In this document: positions 1 through 7,094 of the stretch, piece by piece
How the letters are laid out: each line of letters begins with the position of its first letter
Position numbering within the stretch: position 1 is the stretch's first letter
Assembly: GCA_937927885.1 (NCBI GenBank)
Contig: CALEZJ010000585.1
Coordinates: 1-7,807, forward strand
From: an uncultured Paracoccaceae bacterium
Lineage (GTDB): Bacteria; Pseudomonadota; Alphaproteobacteria; Rhodobacterales; Rhodobacteraceae
Length of the DNA: 7,807 bases
Reading direction: 5' to 3'
Notes under the pieces: model-generated
The model's input: only the letters and a program-made list of their open reading frames with translations
What the model was told of the DNA's origin: nothing
Databases searched by the model: none
Translations under genes and position numbers: made by a program

Positions 1-1
1 A

Positions 2-1735
2 GCCGAACTCGACCGTATCCGCCATGCCATGGAGAAATGGCAGCCCATTCGGTCCGAACTGATCAACTACACCAAATCCGGCGAGGAGTTCTGGCTGGAA
101 ATGGACATCGTCCCGCTGGCCGACGAAACGGGGTGGTTCACGCATTGGATTGCTGTCGAGCGGGACATCACGGCGCGCAAGCAGGCTGATCTGGCACTTC
201 ACGCCAATGAGGAACGGTTCCGCCTGGTCGCCAGGGCCACAGGAAGCGCAATATGGGACTGGGACGTTGCATCGGGCCGACAGTGGTGGAGCGAGGGTCT
301 GAGCGACATCTTCGGCCATTCGGCGGATCAGGCCGGGACTGTGCCGACTGTCTGGCGCCCGCACGTCCACCCAGATGATGCCTCTCGGATCGATGGGGCT
401 CTCGAACTTCTGGTGACAGGTCAGGCGTCGTTTTTCCAAGAGCAATATCGCTTTCGGCGGGCAGACGGCAGTTGGGCATTCGTCGAAGACCATGCCATTC
501 CCCTGCATGATGACGACGGAAAGGTGCGCCGAGTTCTGGGCTCGATGACCGACATATCGGAGCAGAAGCTGCTTGAAGACCGGCTGCTCCAGGCGCAGAA
601 GATGGAATCGGTCGGCCAACTTACTGGCGGCGTCGCGCATGATTTCAACAACCTGCTGACGATCATCCTCGGCAATGCCGAGATTCTTCACGATGAACTG
701 AGCGACCAGCCGCATCTGCGAAGGCTGGCAAAGATGTCGCTTGACGCGGCCGAGCGAGGAGCCGAGCTCACCAGCCGGTTGCTTGCCTTTTCCCGCAAGC
801 AGACCCTCGAGCCAAGGGTCCTGGACGTCGCACCGCTGATACAGGGCATGGACGACCTGCTGCGCCGGACGCTTCCCGAAAACATCGATATCGAGATCGT
901 CAGATCCGGTGGGCTGTGGAAGATCGAAGCAGACCCGGGACAACTCGAGTCAGCACTTCTCAACCTTGCCGTGAATGCCCGAGACGCGATGCCCAAGGGC
1001 GGAAACCTGACTATCGAGATGGCGAACGCCATGCTTGATGACGATTATGTGGCCATGGAGCCTGATGTCAAAGCGGGACAATATGTGGTGATTGTCGTGA
1101 CTGACACGGGCTCGGGAATGTCGCCAGACATACTGTCGCGGGTGTTCGAGCCCTTCTTTACCACGAAGGATGTCGGGAAAGGATCAGGGCTGGGCCTGAG
1201 CATGGTCTTCGGATTCGTCAAGCAGTCCGGGGGCCATATCCGTATCTATTCTGAACAAGGTGAGGGAACGTCGATCAAGATGTACTTCCCGCGCTCCCGC
1301 GCAACACAGGATCACATCGTGACCGATCGTGCCGGGCGAAACCTCACCGGGGGATCCGAAACCATTCTCGTGGTCGAGGATGACGCGACGGTGCGAGAAC
1401 ACGTGGTCGCACAGCTGAAGGCGCTGGGTTACCATGTGCTGCAAGCATCCTCAGGCGCTATGGCGATGGAGGTGCTGATGCAGGCACAAGACATCGATTT
1501 GCTCTTTACAGACGTGGTGATGCCCGGCGGCATGGGCGGTCGGGACCTTGCGGATGCAGCGCGCAGACTTCGTCCCGACCTGAAGGTCCTGTTCACCTCC
1601 GGATACACCGAGAATTCGATTGTTCATGACGGGCGTCTGGATTCGGGTGTCAAGTTGCTGAGCAAGCCCTACCGCCGCAAACAATTGGCCTCGAAGATCC
1701 GCGAGGTACTGGATGAAGGAGGTCGCGAAGACTGA
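2..1735 (+). CDS. PAS hybrid sensor histidine kinase with C-terminal receiver (5' partial)
   Basis: The reading frame is already open at base 2 and runs through the Met at 29 without a stop, so the true start lies left of the window. Numbering from the Met at 29: the end of a first PAS domain with LOV-like character (about 1-50), a second PAS of the PAS_3 type (about 63-180), a HisKA dimerisation domain with phospho-accepting H204 in AHDFNN, a HATPase_c domain with N-box N316, G1 box D359-TGSG, F-box FEPFFTTK and G2 box GKGSGLGL (383-390), then a receiver (about 445-562) with acidic E450/D451, phospho-acceptor D495, T523 and K546. All signature residues are intact, so it should autophosphorylate and carry a receiver as relay or phosphate sink. 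No membrane segment is visible in the part seen, which suggests cytoplasmic sensing. It converges on the EAL gene with a 40-bp gap. The family is certain; the signal and partner are unknown. Confidence 0.95.
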   Translation, partial: AELDRIRHAMEKWQPIRSELINYTKSGEEFWLEMDIVPLADETGWFTHWIAVERDITARKQADLALHANEERFRLVARATGSAIWDWDVASGRQWWSEGLSDIFGHSADQAGTVPTVWRPHVHPDDASRIDGALELLVTGQASFFQEQYRFRRADGSWAFVEDHAIPLHDDDGKVRRVLGSMTDISEQKLLEDRLLQAQKMESVGQLTGGVAHDFNNLLTIILGNAEILHDELSDQPHLRRLAKMSLDAAERGAELTSRLLAFSRKQTLEPRVLDVAPLIQGMDDLLRRTLPENIDIEIVRSGGLWKIEADPGQLESALLNLAVNARDAMPKGGNLTIEMANAMLDDDYVAMEPDVKAGQYVVIVVTDTGSGMSPDILSRVFEPFFTTKDVGKGSGLGLSMVFGFVKQSGGHIRIYSEQGEGTSIKMYFPRSRATQDHIVTDRAGRNLTGGSETILVVEDDATVREHVVAQLKALGYHVLQASSGAMAMEVLMQAQDIDLLFTDVVMPGGMGGRDLADAARRLRPDLKVLFTSGYTENSIVHDGRLDSGVKLLSKPYRRKQLASKIREVLDEGGRED

Positions 1736-1775
1736 GCCTCGGGACACACCTCTCCTGCTCGAAAGTCTTTCACCC

Positions 1776-3029
1776 TCACGTCCGATGTGACATCCACTCG
1801 AGCGCCCTCGAGCCCGGCATGGGTCGGGCAATGTGATATCCTTGCCCGAATTCACAACCAATCTTTTCGGAGAGCCGCATCGCCGCAGCGTCCTCGATAC
1901 CCTCGATGGTAACTGACATGTCCATGGCTGTTGCGATCCGAACCAGATTTCGAACGAGTTTCTCTGCTCCGGGCGACGTGCTGATCTCTCGGGCAAAATA
2001 GCGATCGATCTTCAGTTCGTTGAATGGAATGCGCACCAGCCGCTCGAGAGACGAAACACCCGTTCCGAAATCGTCGATCGAGAGACAGAAACCTTGCATC
2101 CTCAACCGGGTCAGAGCATCGATCTGCATCTGTGAGATTTCGAGCGGTCCTGCCTCGGTGACTTCGAGGATCAGGTGAGCCGGCGACAGGTCGTGGCGTG
2201 CCAGAACCTTTCGGAGCAGTTCGGGAAAAGAAGAATCCGAACAAATGTTCATCGGCACGTTCACGGCCATGGTAACGTCGGTCACGGGCAACCGGGAAAG
2301 AAATGCCAGCGCATCGTTGAGCATCACTTCGGTCAACTCGCGGGCCAACCCGTGCGTTTCGGCAAGCGGTATGAACACATCGGGCTGAATCAACCCCAGT
2401 TCGGGGTGCTCCCACCGCGCGAGGGCCTCGAAGCCATGAAGCGTGTGGTCGCGCAAACGCAGTTTCGGCTGGAAATACGGACGGATCTGTCCATCGGCGA
2501 GAGCGACCCGCAAAGCATCAGCATCTATGAGGCCTGTCTGCTCGATGGACGCTGGTCCGCATTTGGCTCTGCCCTGGATCTGGACCGCCTCCAGGAGTTT
2601 CTTCAAGGCGCTGCGCCGGACGGGTTTCGGCAAGATGCCCACCACGTTAAGCCCGCTGTTGCGCGCGGCGTGACGCGCGGCTTCAAGAACGCGGGCGTCG
2701 CAGCCGCTGCTGAGAATCACCGACGCACTGCCGATCTTTCCAAGTTGTCGAAGGACGTCCAGCCCATCGCGATCCGGCATCTGCAGATCGATGATGGCGA
2801 CATCGGCAGCCGAGAGTTCCCACTCCCGAAAGAACTCGATTGCGGTGTACGAGATCCTTGCCTGCGCGCCAACGGACCGAGCCATCGCAGACATGGTTTC
2901 TGCAACATCGTGATCGTCATCGAGGACCAGCACCGAAGGGAGAGCATCCGACACCGAGGCAACGCCCGCCGACAGATGAACAGGTCCCTCCGATGCTCCT
3001 GCAGTCATTGGAATAGCGGTACCGTGCAT
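1776..3029 (-). CDS. Response regulator with receiver and EAL domains (c-di-GMP phosphodiesterase)
   Basis: A 417-residue protein. The N-terminal receiver (about 31-150) has the acidic cluster D37-D39, phospho-acceptor D81 in IDLQMP, switch residue S107 and K135. The EAL domain (about 167-415) has EAL at 201-203 with R205, N257, E289, the DD pair 319-320 of DDFGTG, K340 in KID, E376 and Q396. These are the metal-binding, substrate-binding and base positions known for active EAL enzymes, which hydrolyse c-di-GMP to pGpG. No degenerate GGDEF domain is present. The order resembles RocR-type regulators from other bacteria. The ATG at 3029 is chosen because GGAGG stands 9 nt upstream (3039-3043); a second in-frame ATG lies at 3008. 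The gene sits between two hybrid kinases, and phosphorylation by one of them is a reasonable inference. Activity is predicted from residues only. Confidence 0.94.
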   Translation of the reverse strand: MHGTAIPMTAGASEGPVHLSAGVASVSDALPSVLVLDDDHDVAETMSAMARSVGAQARISYTAIEFFREWELSAADVAIIDLQMPDRDGLDVLRQLGKIGSASVILSSGCDARVLEAARHAARNSGLNVVGILPKPVRRSALKKLLEAVQIQGRAKCGPASIEQTGLIDADALRVALADGQIRPYFQPKLRLRDHTLHGFEALARWEHPELGLIQPDVFIPLAETHGLARELTEVMLNDALAFLSRLPVTDVTMAVNVPMNICSDSSFPELLRKVLARHDLSPAHLILEVTEAGPLEISQMQIDALTRLRMQGFCLSIDDFGTGVSSLERLVRIPFNELKIDRYFAREISTSPGAEKLVRNLVRIATAMDMSVTIEGIEDAAAMRLSEKIGCEFGQGYHIARPMPGSRALEWMSHRT

Positions 3030-3038
3030 GATGTCTGC

Positions 3039-3043
3039 CCTCC
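3039..3043 (-). promoter_or_regulatory. Ribosome binding site of the receiver-EAL gene
   Basis: On the minus strand GGAGG lies 9 nt before the ATG at 3029. It is a near-perfect anti-SD match and supports that start over the in-frame ATG at 3008. Confidence 0.7.
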
Positions 3044-3052
3044 AGGATTCAC

Positions 3053-3301
3053 CTATACCCCTCTATTCCGGACAAATATGGCACGAACTGGGCGGAGATC
3101 GGGTTTATAAGGGTCATAGCCGGTTGTGATCACCACCGGCGCGCCAGGCTGCAATACCGCAATCTCATGTGCCACCGCCTGCCCTGACAGGCCGCCGGGC
3201 ATGACGAGGTCAGTCTGGACAATGTCGATCCGCCTATCGGTCCGGGCAAGGTCCAGTGCCTCGCGTCCATTTCGGGCCACAAGCGGCAGAAAGCCAGGTT
3301 T
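3053..3301 (-). pseudogene. Truncated receiver-domain remnant
   Basis: An open frame between a TAG at 3302-3304 and a stop at 3053, with a GTG at 3280 as the only likely start. The 75-83 residues match the middle of a receiver of the type fused to hybrid kinases: a helix with NGREALDLA, then TDLVMPGG with a possible phospho-acceptor Asp, then the strand and switch-residue segment VVITTGYD. The first beta strand with the acidic pair is missing. After TTGYD the sequence no longer looks like a receiver, and the conserved Lys-Pro is absent, so it should not fold or signal normally. It ends 23 bp before the EAL start on the same strand, so read-through transcription is possible. I take it as the remains of a third hybrid kinase or response regulator, cut by rearrangement at both ends. 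A short expressed protein cannot be ruled out. Confidence 0.65.
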
Positions 3302-3339
3302 CTATGGCATCCGTATCGTTTGCTCGCGCACGGTCAGTG

Positions 3340-3367
3340 ATGATCCCGGTTTCAGGAATGATCCCGG
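3340..3367. repeat. 10-bp direct repeat pair
   Basis: ATGATCCCGG occurs at 3340-3349 and again at 3358-3367, an 18-bp period. It could be the terminal repeats of a lost insertion element (IS21-type ends carry short repeats), a binding site for a regulator of the divergent genes, or chance. The repeat is seen directly; its meaning is open. Confidence 0.6.
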
Positions 3368-3417
3368 GGACCTTGGCATTTTCTTGATCTTAAAGGGTTT
3401 TTTCCATGCGTCCGGTC

Positions 3418-3485
3418 GAAACGGGGGCCGGTTCACGGCAGTGTCCTTGGGCAGGAGCCGTCGTTGAGCCAGCTCTTGGTCATCA
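3418..3485 (-). mobile_element. Possible IS3-family transposase remnant
   Basis: Read on the minus strand, about 3451-3480 encodes KSWLNDGSC. This resembles the WLNDGSC segment found shortly before the catalytic core in OrfB transposases of some IS3-family elements. The frame stops soon after. The stop is followed by TGAACCGGCCCCC on the minus strand (ending near 3423), which faintly resembles IS3-family terminal repeats. Only seven residues match and the flanking residues do not, so coincidence is possible. Confidence 0.25.
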
Positions 3486-3547
3486 GGAACAAAGCGGGGG
3501 CGCAACATTGGCCAGCCCGAAAAACCTTGCTTAAGCGTGGTGAATTG

Positions 3548-5974
3548 ATGACCATGGCGGTCGAGGGCAGTCCGCTTGGGGAAGCCGACACAGAGCTTCC
3601 GGGAGGAGATTGGGCAGTGAGGATTGACGGCATATTCTGGGAAGCCGACGCGGACACGCTGACCTTCAGACAGATCAATGGCAGCGTTGACGAGATACTT
3701 GGTTATTCCGCCGAAGAATGGCTGGGTCAGGCGGATTTCTGGGAGTCGAAGCTGCACCCCGAGGATGCCGAATGGGTGCTGCGGTCCTGCGCCGAAGCGA
3801 GCCGCAAGCGTGAGCCCCATCGTCTGACCTATCGCATGATCGCGGCGGACGGGCGGGCCGTGTGGTTGCAGGACAACGTCAAGGTGACAGTCGACGGCGA
3901 GCACGCGACCCTGCACGGCATCATGATCGACGTCACCGAGCTGATCGATCAGCGCGACAGTCTGGCACGGATGAATGAGGCGAACGCCCATTTCCGCACG
4001 CTATGCAACCTGGTTCCCGTTGCGATCTGGGAAGAGGACTGGTCAGGCGTGCTGGACGCCCTGCGCGGGCTTGCCGCGCAGGGCGTCACCGACGTCAGCG
4101 CCCATTCCGAGGCCGACCCAGGCTGGGTCGACCAGATGCTTGGCCGACTGAAGGTGCAGGCGGTGAACCGCGCCGCAGTCGAGATGTTTGGCGCCGACAG
4201 CGACGAAGAACTGATCCGCCGCGCAACCGAGGTCTTCGACGTCGGAAAACCGAATTCGGTCTTCGTGACGGCGTTGAATGCGATCCTTCATGGAAAGACC
4301 GAACTGGAAGGCATGAACAAGCTGCGTCGGCTTGACGGGGCGCCCGTCCATGTCATGTTTCGCATCTCCCTGCCGCTCCTCGAAGCCCGGCAGGCGCGCG
4401 TCGTCATCTGTGAGATGGACGTCAGCGCCGAATACATCGCCAACGAGCGTTTCGAACTGGTGGCCCGTGCGACATCGGATGTGATCTGGGACTTCGACAT
4501 CGTGAAGGACAAGCTGTGGAGCAGCGACGGGTTGCGCCGGGTATTCGGGCTGAACCCGGACGAGATGCAGTCAAGCCTGACGAAATGGACGGATCGCATC
4601 CACGCCGAGGACCGCGAAAGGATCCTGCATCACTACGACAGGATCCTGAACGCAGGCCACAATGAGTGGGAACAGGATTACCGATTTCGAAAGGGCGACG
4701 GCAGTTACGCCGTGGTCCGCGACGAGGGCTTCATCCAGCGCGATGAGCAGGGTGCAGCGGTTCGCATGGTCGGAAGCCTCGTCGACATCACCGAACAGCG
4801 GCGGCTGGAGGAACGCCTGATCCAGTCGCAAAAGCTGGAGGCGATGGGCAAGCTGACAGGCGGGATCGCGCACGACTTCAATAACCTTCTGACCATCGTG
4901 CTGGGCAGCCTCGAGGTGCTTGAAGACCATGTCGGCGACAACCCCGACGCGTGCAGGTATTTGGCCGCCGCGACCCGCGCCGTCGACCGCAGCACGCAAC
5001 TGATCAGCCAGCTTCTGTCCTATGCGCGCCTGCAACCCATGACGCCGAGATCCATGGACATGTCACGGCAGGTCAAGGAAATGAGCGAGATGATCACCCG
5101 CTCGCTGGGCGAGCAGATCGTTGTCACGATCGAAAGCGCGGCTGATCTCTGGCCCTGTCGCGCCGACCCCGCGCAATTCGAGAACGCGCTGCTGAACCTC
5201 TGCATCAACGCCCGCGACGCGATGGCCGGGGGTGGTCGGCTGACCATCGCCATGCGCAACCAAAGGGTGGAGGCCGACAGCGCGCTTGCTCCGCTGGGGC
5301 TTGCTCCGGGAGATTTCGTGGTGCTTGCGGTCTCCGATACCGGCGCTGGAATGGATGCCGCGACCGTGACTGCCGCTTTCGACCCGTTCTTCACCACCAA
5401 GGAAGTCGGCGCGGGCAGCGGGCTTGGCCTGTCGATGGTGCAAGGATTCGCCCAGCAATCGAAAGGGCTGGCCCGGATCGTCTCGGCACCCGGAAAAGGG
5501 ACACTGGTCGAGGTTTACCTGCCGGCGCAGAAGTCGGGGAAAGACTCCGATGCCGCGCCTGCGCCGACCATTCGGGAGCGTGCTGCAGGAACCGGGCGTG
5601 TCCTTCTGGTCGAGGATCAGGATATGGTTCGCGCACACATGATCAATGTGCTTGAAAGCCTCGGCTATGTGGTTCTGCCTACCGATTCCGCGGCACCGGC
5701 GGTTGCGGCGCTTGAACGCGACGAAAGGATCGACCTTTTGCTGACCGACATCGTCCTGCCAGGCGGCGAGTCGGGGCTGGCGTTGGCAGAAAAGGTCAGG
5801 CAATTGCGACCGGACCTGCCGGTGATCTTCACCTCCGGCTTTCCCGAAACCAGGGAGGAGCGAGGCGTGGAATTGCGCGTGGGGCAGAATTTTCTGCGCA
5901 AGCCCTTTCGGCGCGACGAACTTGCCGAGGTGTTGCGTCGGTCGCTGCACCACACGGGGCTGCCCGCCCGGTGA
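3548..5974 (+). CDS. Triple-PAS hybrid sensor histidine kinase with C-terminal receiver
   Basis: 808 residues from the ATG at 3548. Order: PAS of the PAS_3 type (about 22-132); a second PAS-like unit (about 140-293) with an acidic Trp-containing insertion, EEDWSGVLDALRGL; a third PAS (about 300-417); HisKA with H442 in AHDFNN; HATPase_c with N554, D597-TGAGM, FDPFFTTK and GAGSGLGL (621-628); receiver (about 684-800) with E689/D690, D734, T762 and K785. All phosphotransfer and ATP-binding residues are intact. No membrane segment is seen, so it is probably a soluble sensor. The last PAS and the kinase core are close to those of the kinase at the left edge, pointing to paralogy. Start choice: TTG at 3464 has a better SD (AGGAG, 6 nt away) but adds 28 residues outside any domain; ATG 3548 has only a weak GGTGA. 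The receiver-EAL protein is a candidate phosphate acceptor by position only. Confidence 0.95.
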   Translation: MTMAVEGSPLGEADTELPGGDWAVRIDGIFWEADADTLTFRQINGSVDEILGYSAEEWLGQADFWESKLHPEDAEWVLRSCAEASRKREPHRLTYRMIAADGRAVWLQDNVKVTVDGEHATLHGIMIDVTELIDQRDSLARMNEANAHFRTLCNLVPVAIWEEDWSGVLDALRGLAAQGVTDVSAHSEADPGWVDQMLGRLKVQAVNRAAVEMFGADSDEELIRRATEVFDVGKPNSVFVTALNAILHGKTELEGMNKLRRLDGAPVHVMFRISLPLLEARQARVVICEMDVSAEYIANERFELVARATSDVIWDFDIVKDKLWSSDGLRRVFGLNPDEMQSSLTKWTDRIHAEDRERILHHYDRILNAGHNEWEQDYRFRKGDGSYAVVRDEGFIQRDEQGAAVRMVGSLVDITEQRRLEERLIQSQKLEAMGKLTGGIAHDFNNLLTIVLGSLEVLEDHVGDNPDACRYLAAATRAVDRSTQLISQLLSYARLQPMTPRSMDMSRQVKEMSEMITRSLGEQIVVTIESAADLWPCRADPAQFENALLNLCINARDAMAGGGRLTIAMRNQRVEADSALAPLGLAPGDFVVLAVSDTGAGMDAATVTAAFDPFFTTKEVGAGSGLGLSMVQGFAQQSKGLARIVSAPGKGTLVEVYLPAQKSGKDSDAAPAPTIRERAAGTGRVLLVEDQDMVRAHMINVLESLGYVVLPTDSAAPAVAALERDERIDLLLTDIVLPGGESGLALAEKVRQLRPDLPVIFTSGFPETREERGVELRVGQNFLRKPFRRDELAEVLRRSLHHTGLPAR

Positions 5975-6033
5975 GCGGGGAAGCGCTGTGCTGCGGCGAC
6001 AGCGCGAACCTGCGACCTTGCCTGCCGACACGC

Positions 6034-6053
6034 CGGGCCGCAGCCGCGGCCCG
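6034..6053 (+). terminator. GC-rich hairpin downstream of the second kinase
   Basis: A perfect 8-bp stem, CGGGCCGC with GCGGCCCG, and a 4-nt loop AGCC, beginning 60 bp after the kinase stop. An outer GCGAAC/GTTCGC pair (6004-6009, 6053-6058) partly overlaps it. No T-run follows, so this is not a classical intrinsic terminator. It may serve as a transcription pause or as a 3' end stabiliser for the kinase mRNA. Confidence 0.35.
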
Positions 6054-6221
6054 TTCGCAAGTTGTCCTCCGTGTTCCGCCCGCCCATGCGAGAGACGACC
6101 TCCGGCCTGTCTACCGGGTGCGGGCGGCACGGTATCGCGGCATGCCCGGCCCAGGGGAGTGACGCTGCAAGATGCCATCGAAGGCCATGCGGCTGGTGCG
6201 ACATCGGTCAGGACGGCGACC

Positions 6222-6250
6222 TTGATCCAGCGGCCGACCCGTGCTAGGTG
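6222..6250 (+). promoter_or_regulatory. Weak candidate promoter for chaC
   Basis: TTGATC at 6222-6227, a 17-bp spacer, then TAGGTG at 6245-6250. The -35 is fair and the -10 poor. If used, transcription would begin near 6257, downstream of the GTG at 6248, favouring the ATG at 6299 as the start. Confidence 0.25.
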
Positions 6251-6298
6251 CCACTCGTTCGTATTTGCCCGGGAATCGCCTTGACGGTTGGGGCCAAG

Positions 6299-6997
6299 AT
6301 GCAAACCACCTCCAGAACCCTATCGCTGACACCGGACCATATCGCCCGGGTCCACCGCGTCGTCGAAGACACGGGTCCCGCGGCTGGCGTGCAGCAGCAG
6401 ACCGATGCCGATTATGCGGACTGGGTGGCGAAGATCGCCGATAGCCACCCCGACCCCGACCGTCCGACCCAATTGTTCGTCTTCGGCTCGCTGATCTGGA
6501 AGCCCGAGATCGAGCATCGGGCCGAGCAGACCGGTGTCGCCCGGGGCTGGCATCGCGCCTTCTGCCTGCGCCAGCATCGCTTTCGCGGCACGCCCGACCA
6601 GCCGGGCCTGATGATGGCGCTCGATCGCGGCGGGCAATGCCGGGGTGTCCTTTACGAGCTGCCTCTTGCGAACCTCGAACACCAACTGGACCGGCTGTTC
6701 CGCCGCGAGTTCACCGTGAAGCCGATCAACAACGTGCCCCGCTGGCTCACGGTTCAGACGGCATCCGGACCGGTGAAGGCGCTGGGTTTCGTGATGAACC
6801 GCGCCTCCCCCTATTATGCCGGACGTCTGCCGCTGGAGAAGGTCGCCCGGACACTGGCGACCTGCTGTGGCCATTGGGGCAGCGGCGCGGAGTATCTGCT
6901 CAACACCGTGACACATCTGGAGGCCCGCGGGATCCACGACAGCGGCCTGTGGCGCTTGCAGCAGCTTGTTGCAGAACAGATTGACAGGCTGTCGTAG
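6299..6997 (+). CDS. chaC: ChaC-family gamma-glutamylcyclotransferase
   Basis: 232 residues from the ATG at 6299, a normal length for bacterial ChaC proteins. The family is known to cleave the gamma-glutamyl bond of glutathione, giving 5-oxoproline and Cys-Gly in the cytoplasm. Visible hallmarks: the nucleotide-free GGCT fold opening with VFGSLIWKPE (61-70), GWHRAFCLR (83-91), RGTPDQPGLMMALDRGG, the FRREFTVKP segment with the probable catalytic Glu E137, NVPRWLTV, FVMNR, and the C-terminal GHWGSGAEYLLNT. The usual YGSL substrate loop reads FGSL here, a Tyr-to-Phe change. A longer frame from GTG 6248 adds 17 residues without family similarity, so ATG 6299 is preferred; GGGG lies just upstream. 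The gene stands alone on the plus strand and is separated from the signalling genes by a 320-bp gap. Function assignment is strong; substrate preference is inferred. Confidence 0.93.
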   Translation: MQTTSRTLSLTPDHIARVHRVVEDTGPAAGVQQQTDADYADWVAKIADSHPDPDRPTQLFVFGSLIWKPEIEHRAEQTGVARGWHRAFCLRQHRFRGTPDQPGLMMALDRGGQCRGVLYELPLANLEHQLDRLFRREFTVKPINNVPRWLTVQTASGPVKALGFVMNRASPYYAGRLPLEKVARTLATCCGHWGSGAEYLLNTVTHLEARGIHDSGLWRLQQLVAEQIDRLS

Positions 6998-7003
6998 ATC
7001 AAC

Positions 7004-7079
7004 GCGTTCTCAACAGCCCCACCCGCACAGTCCTTGAAAACGACGGAAAAATCCGGCCGCAGCCGGATCGGGAGAACGC
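7004..7079. repeat. 8-bp inverted repeat around the tRNA terminator
   Basis: GCGTTCTC at 7004-7011 is the reverse complement of GAGAACGC at 7072-7079. The arms enclose the tRNA terminator hairpin and lie 60 bp apart. It could be an outer stem for a larger structure between the convergent chaC and tRNA transcripts, or chance. Confidence 0.3.
7045..7068 (-). terminator. Rho-independent terminator of tRNA-Ser
   Basis: On the minus strand, stem ATCCGGC (7068-7062), loop TGCG, stem GCCGGAT (7057-7051), followed by a T-run to about 7047. The stem is perfect over 7 bp. It begins 27 bp after the CCA end of the tRNA. On the plus strand the hairpin has no T-run, so it should mainly serve the tRNA rather than chaC. 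Confidence 0.8.
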
Positions 7080-7094
7080 TTTCGCGAGGGCAAG

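Larger units (their letters stand above)
3302..3547. other. Intergenic stretch between receiver remnant and second kinase
   Basis: About 245 bp without a recognisable intact gene. It holds a 10-bp direct repeat (3340-3349, 3358-3367), a T-run near 3398-3403, and a possible transposase trace near 3433-3480. The frame of the downstream kinase is open from 3362, but it has no ATG before 3548. The promoters of both the minus-strand receiver/EAL genes and the plus-strand kinase should lie here or close by. I could not find a convincing -35/-10 pair for either. Confidence 0.5.
5975..6298. other. Intergenic region without recognised gene
   Basis: About 320 bp between the second kinase and the ChaC gene. 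Short frames exist, but their composition is low in hydrophobic residues and high in Arg, Pro, Gly and Ala, as expected of GC-rich non-coding DNA. It holds a GC-rich hairpin at 6034-6053 and a weak promoter-like pair at 6222-6250. Confidence 0.6.

Noticed and set aside
1736..1775. Possible bidirectional terminator in the 40-bp convergent gap
   Set aside because: I found no stem-loop followed by a T-run on either strand in this gap.
2175..3110. 311-codon plus-strand open frame opposite the EAL gene
   Set aside because: It lies antisense to a well-supported receiver-EAL gene, shows no domain pattern, and its composition is that of a mirror frame.
3060..3115. TTATAA on the minus strand as a -10 box for the EAL gene
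   Set aside because: The hexamer lies within the receiver remnant and no acceptable -35 is found at 16-18 bp.
3302..3991. 229-codon minus-strand open frame across the kinase start
   Set aside because: Most of it is the reverse of the first PAS domain of the second kinase, and the rest crosses the scrambled intergenic stretch without a protein family pattern.
5063..6304. 413-codon minus-strand open frame under the second kinase
   Set aside because: It is antisense to the kinase core and receiver, has no recognisable domain, and is rich in Arg, Gly, Pro and His as expected for a shadow frame in GC-rich DNA.
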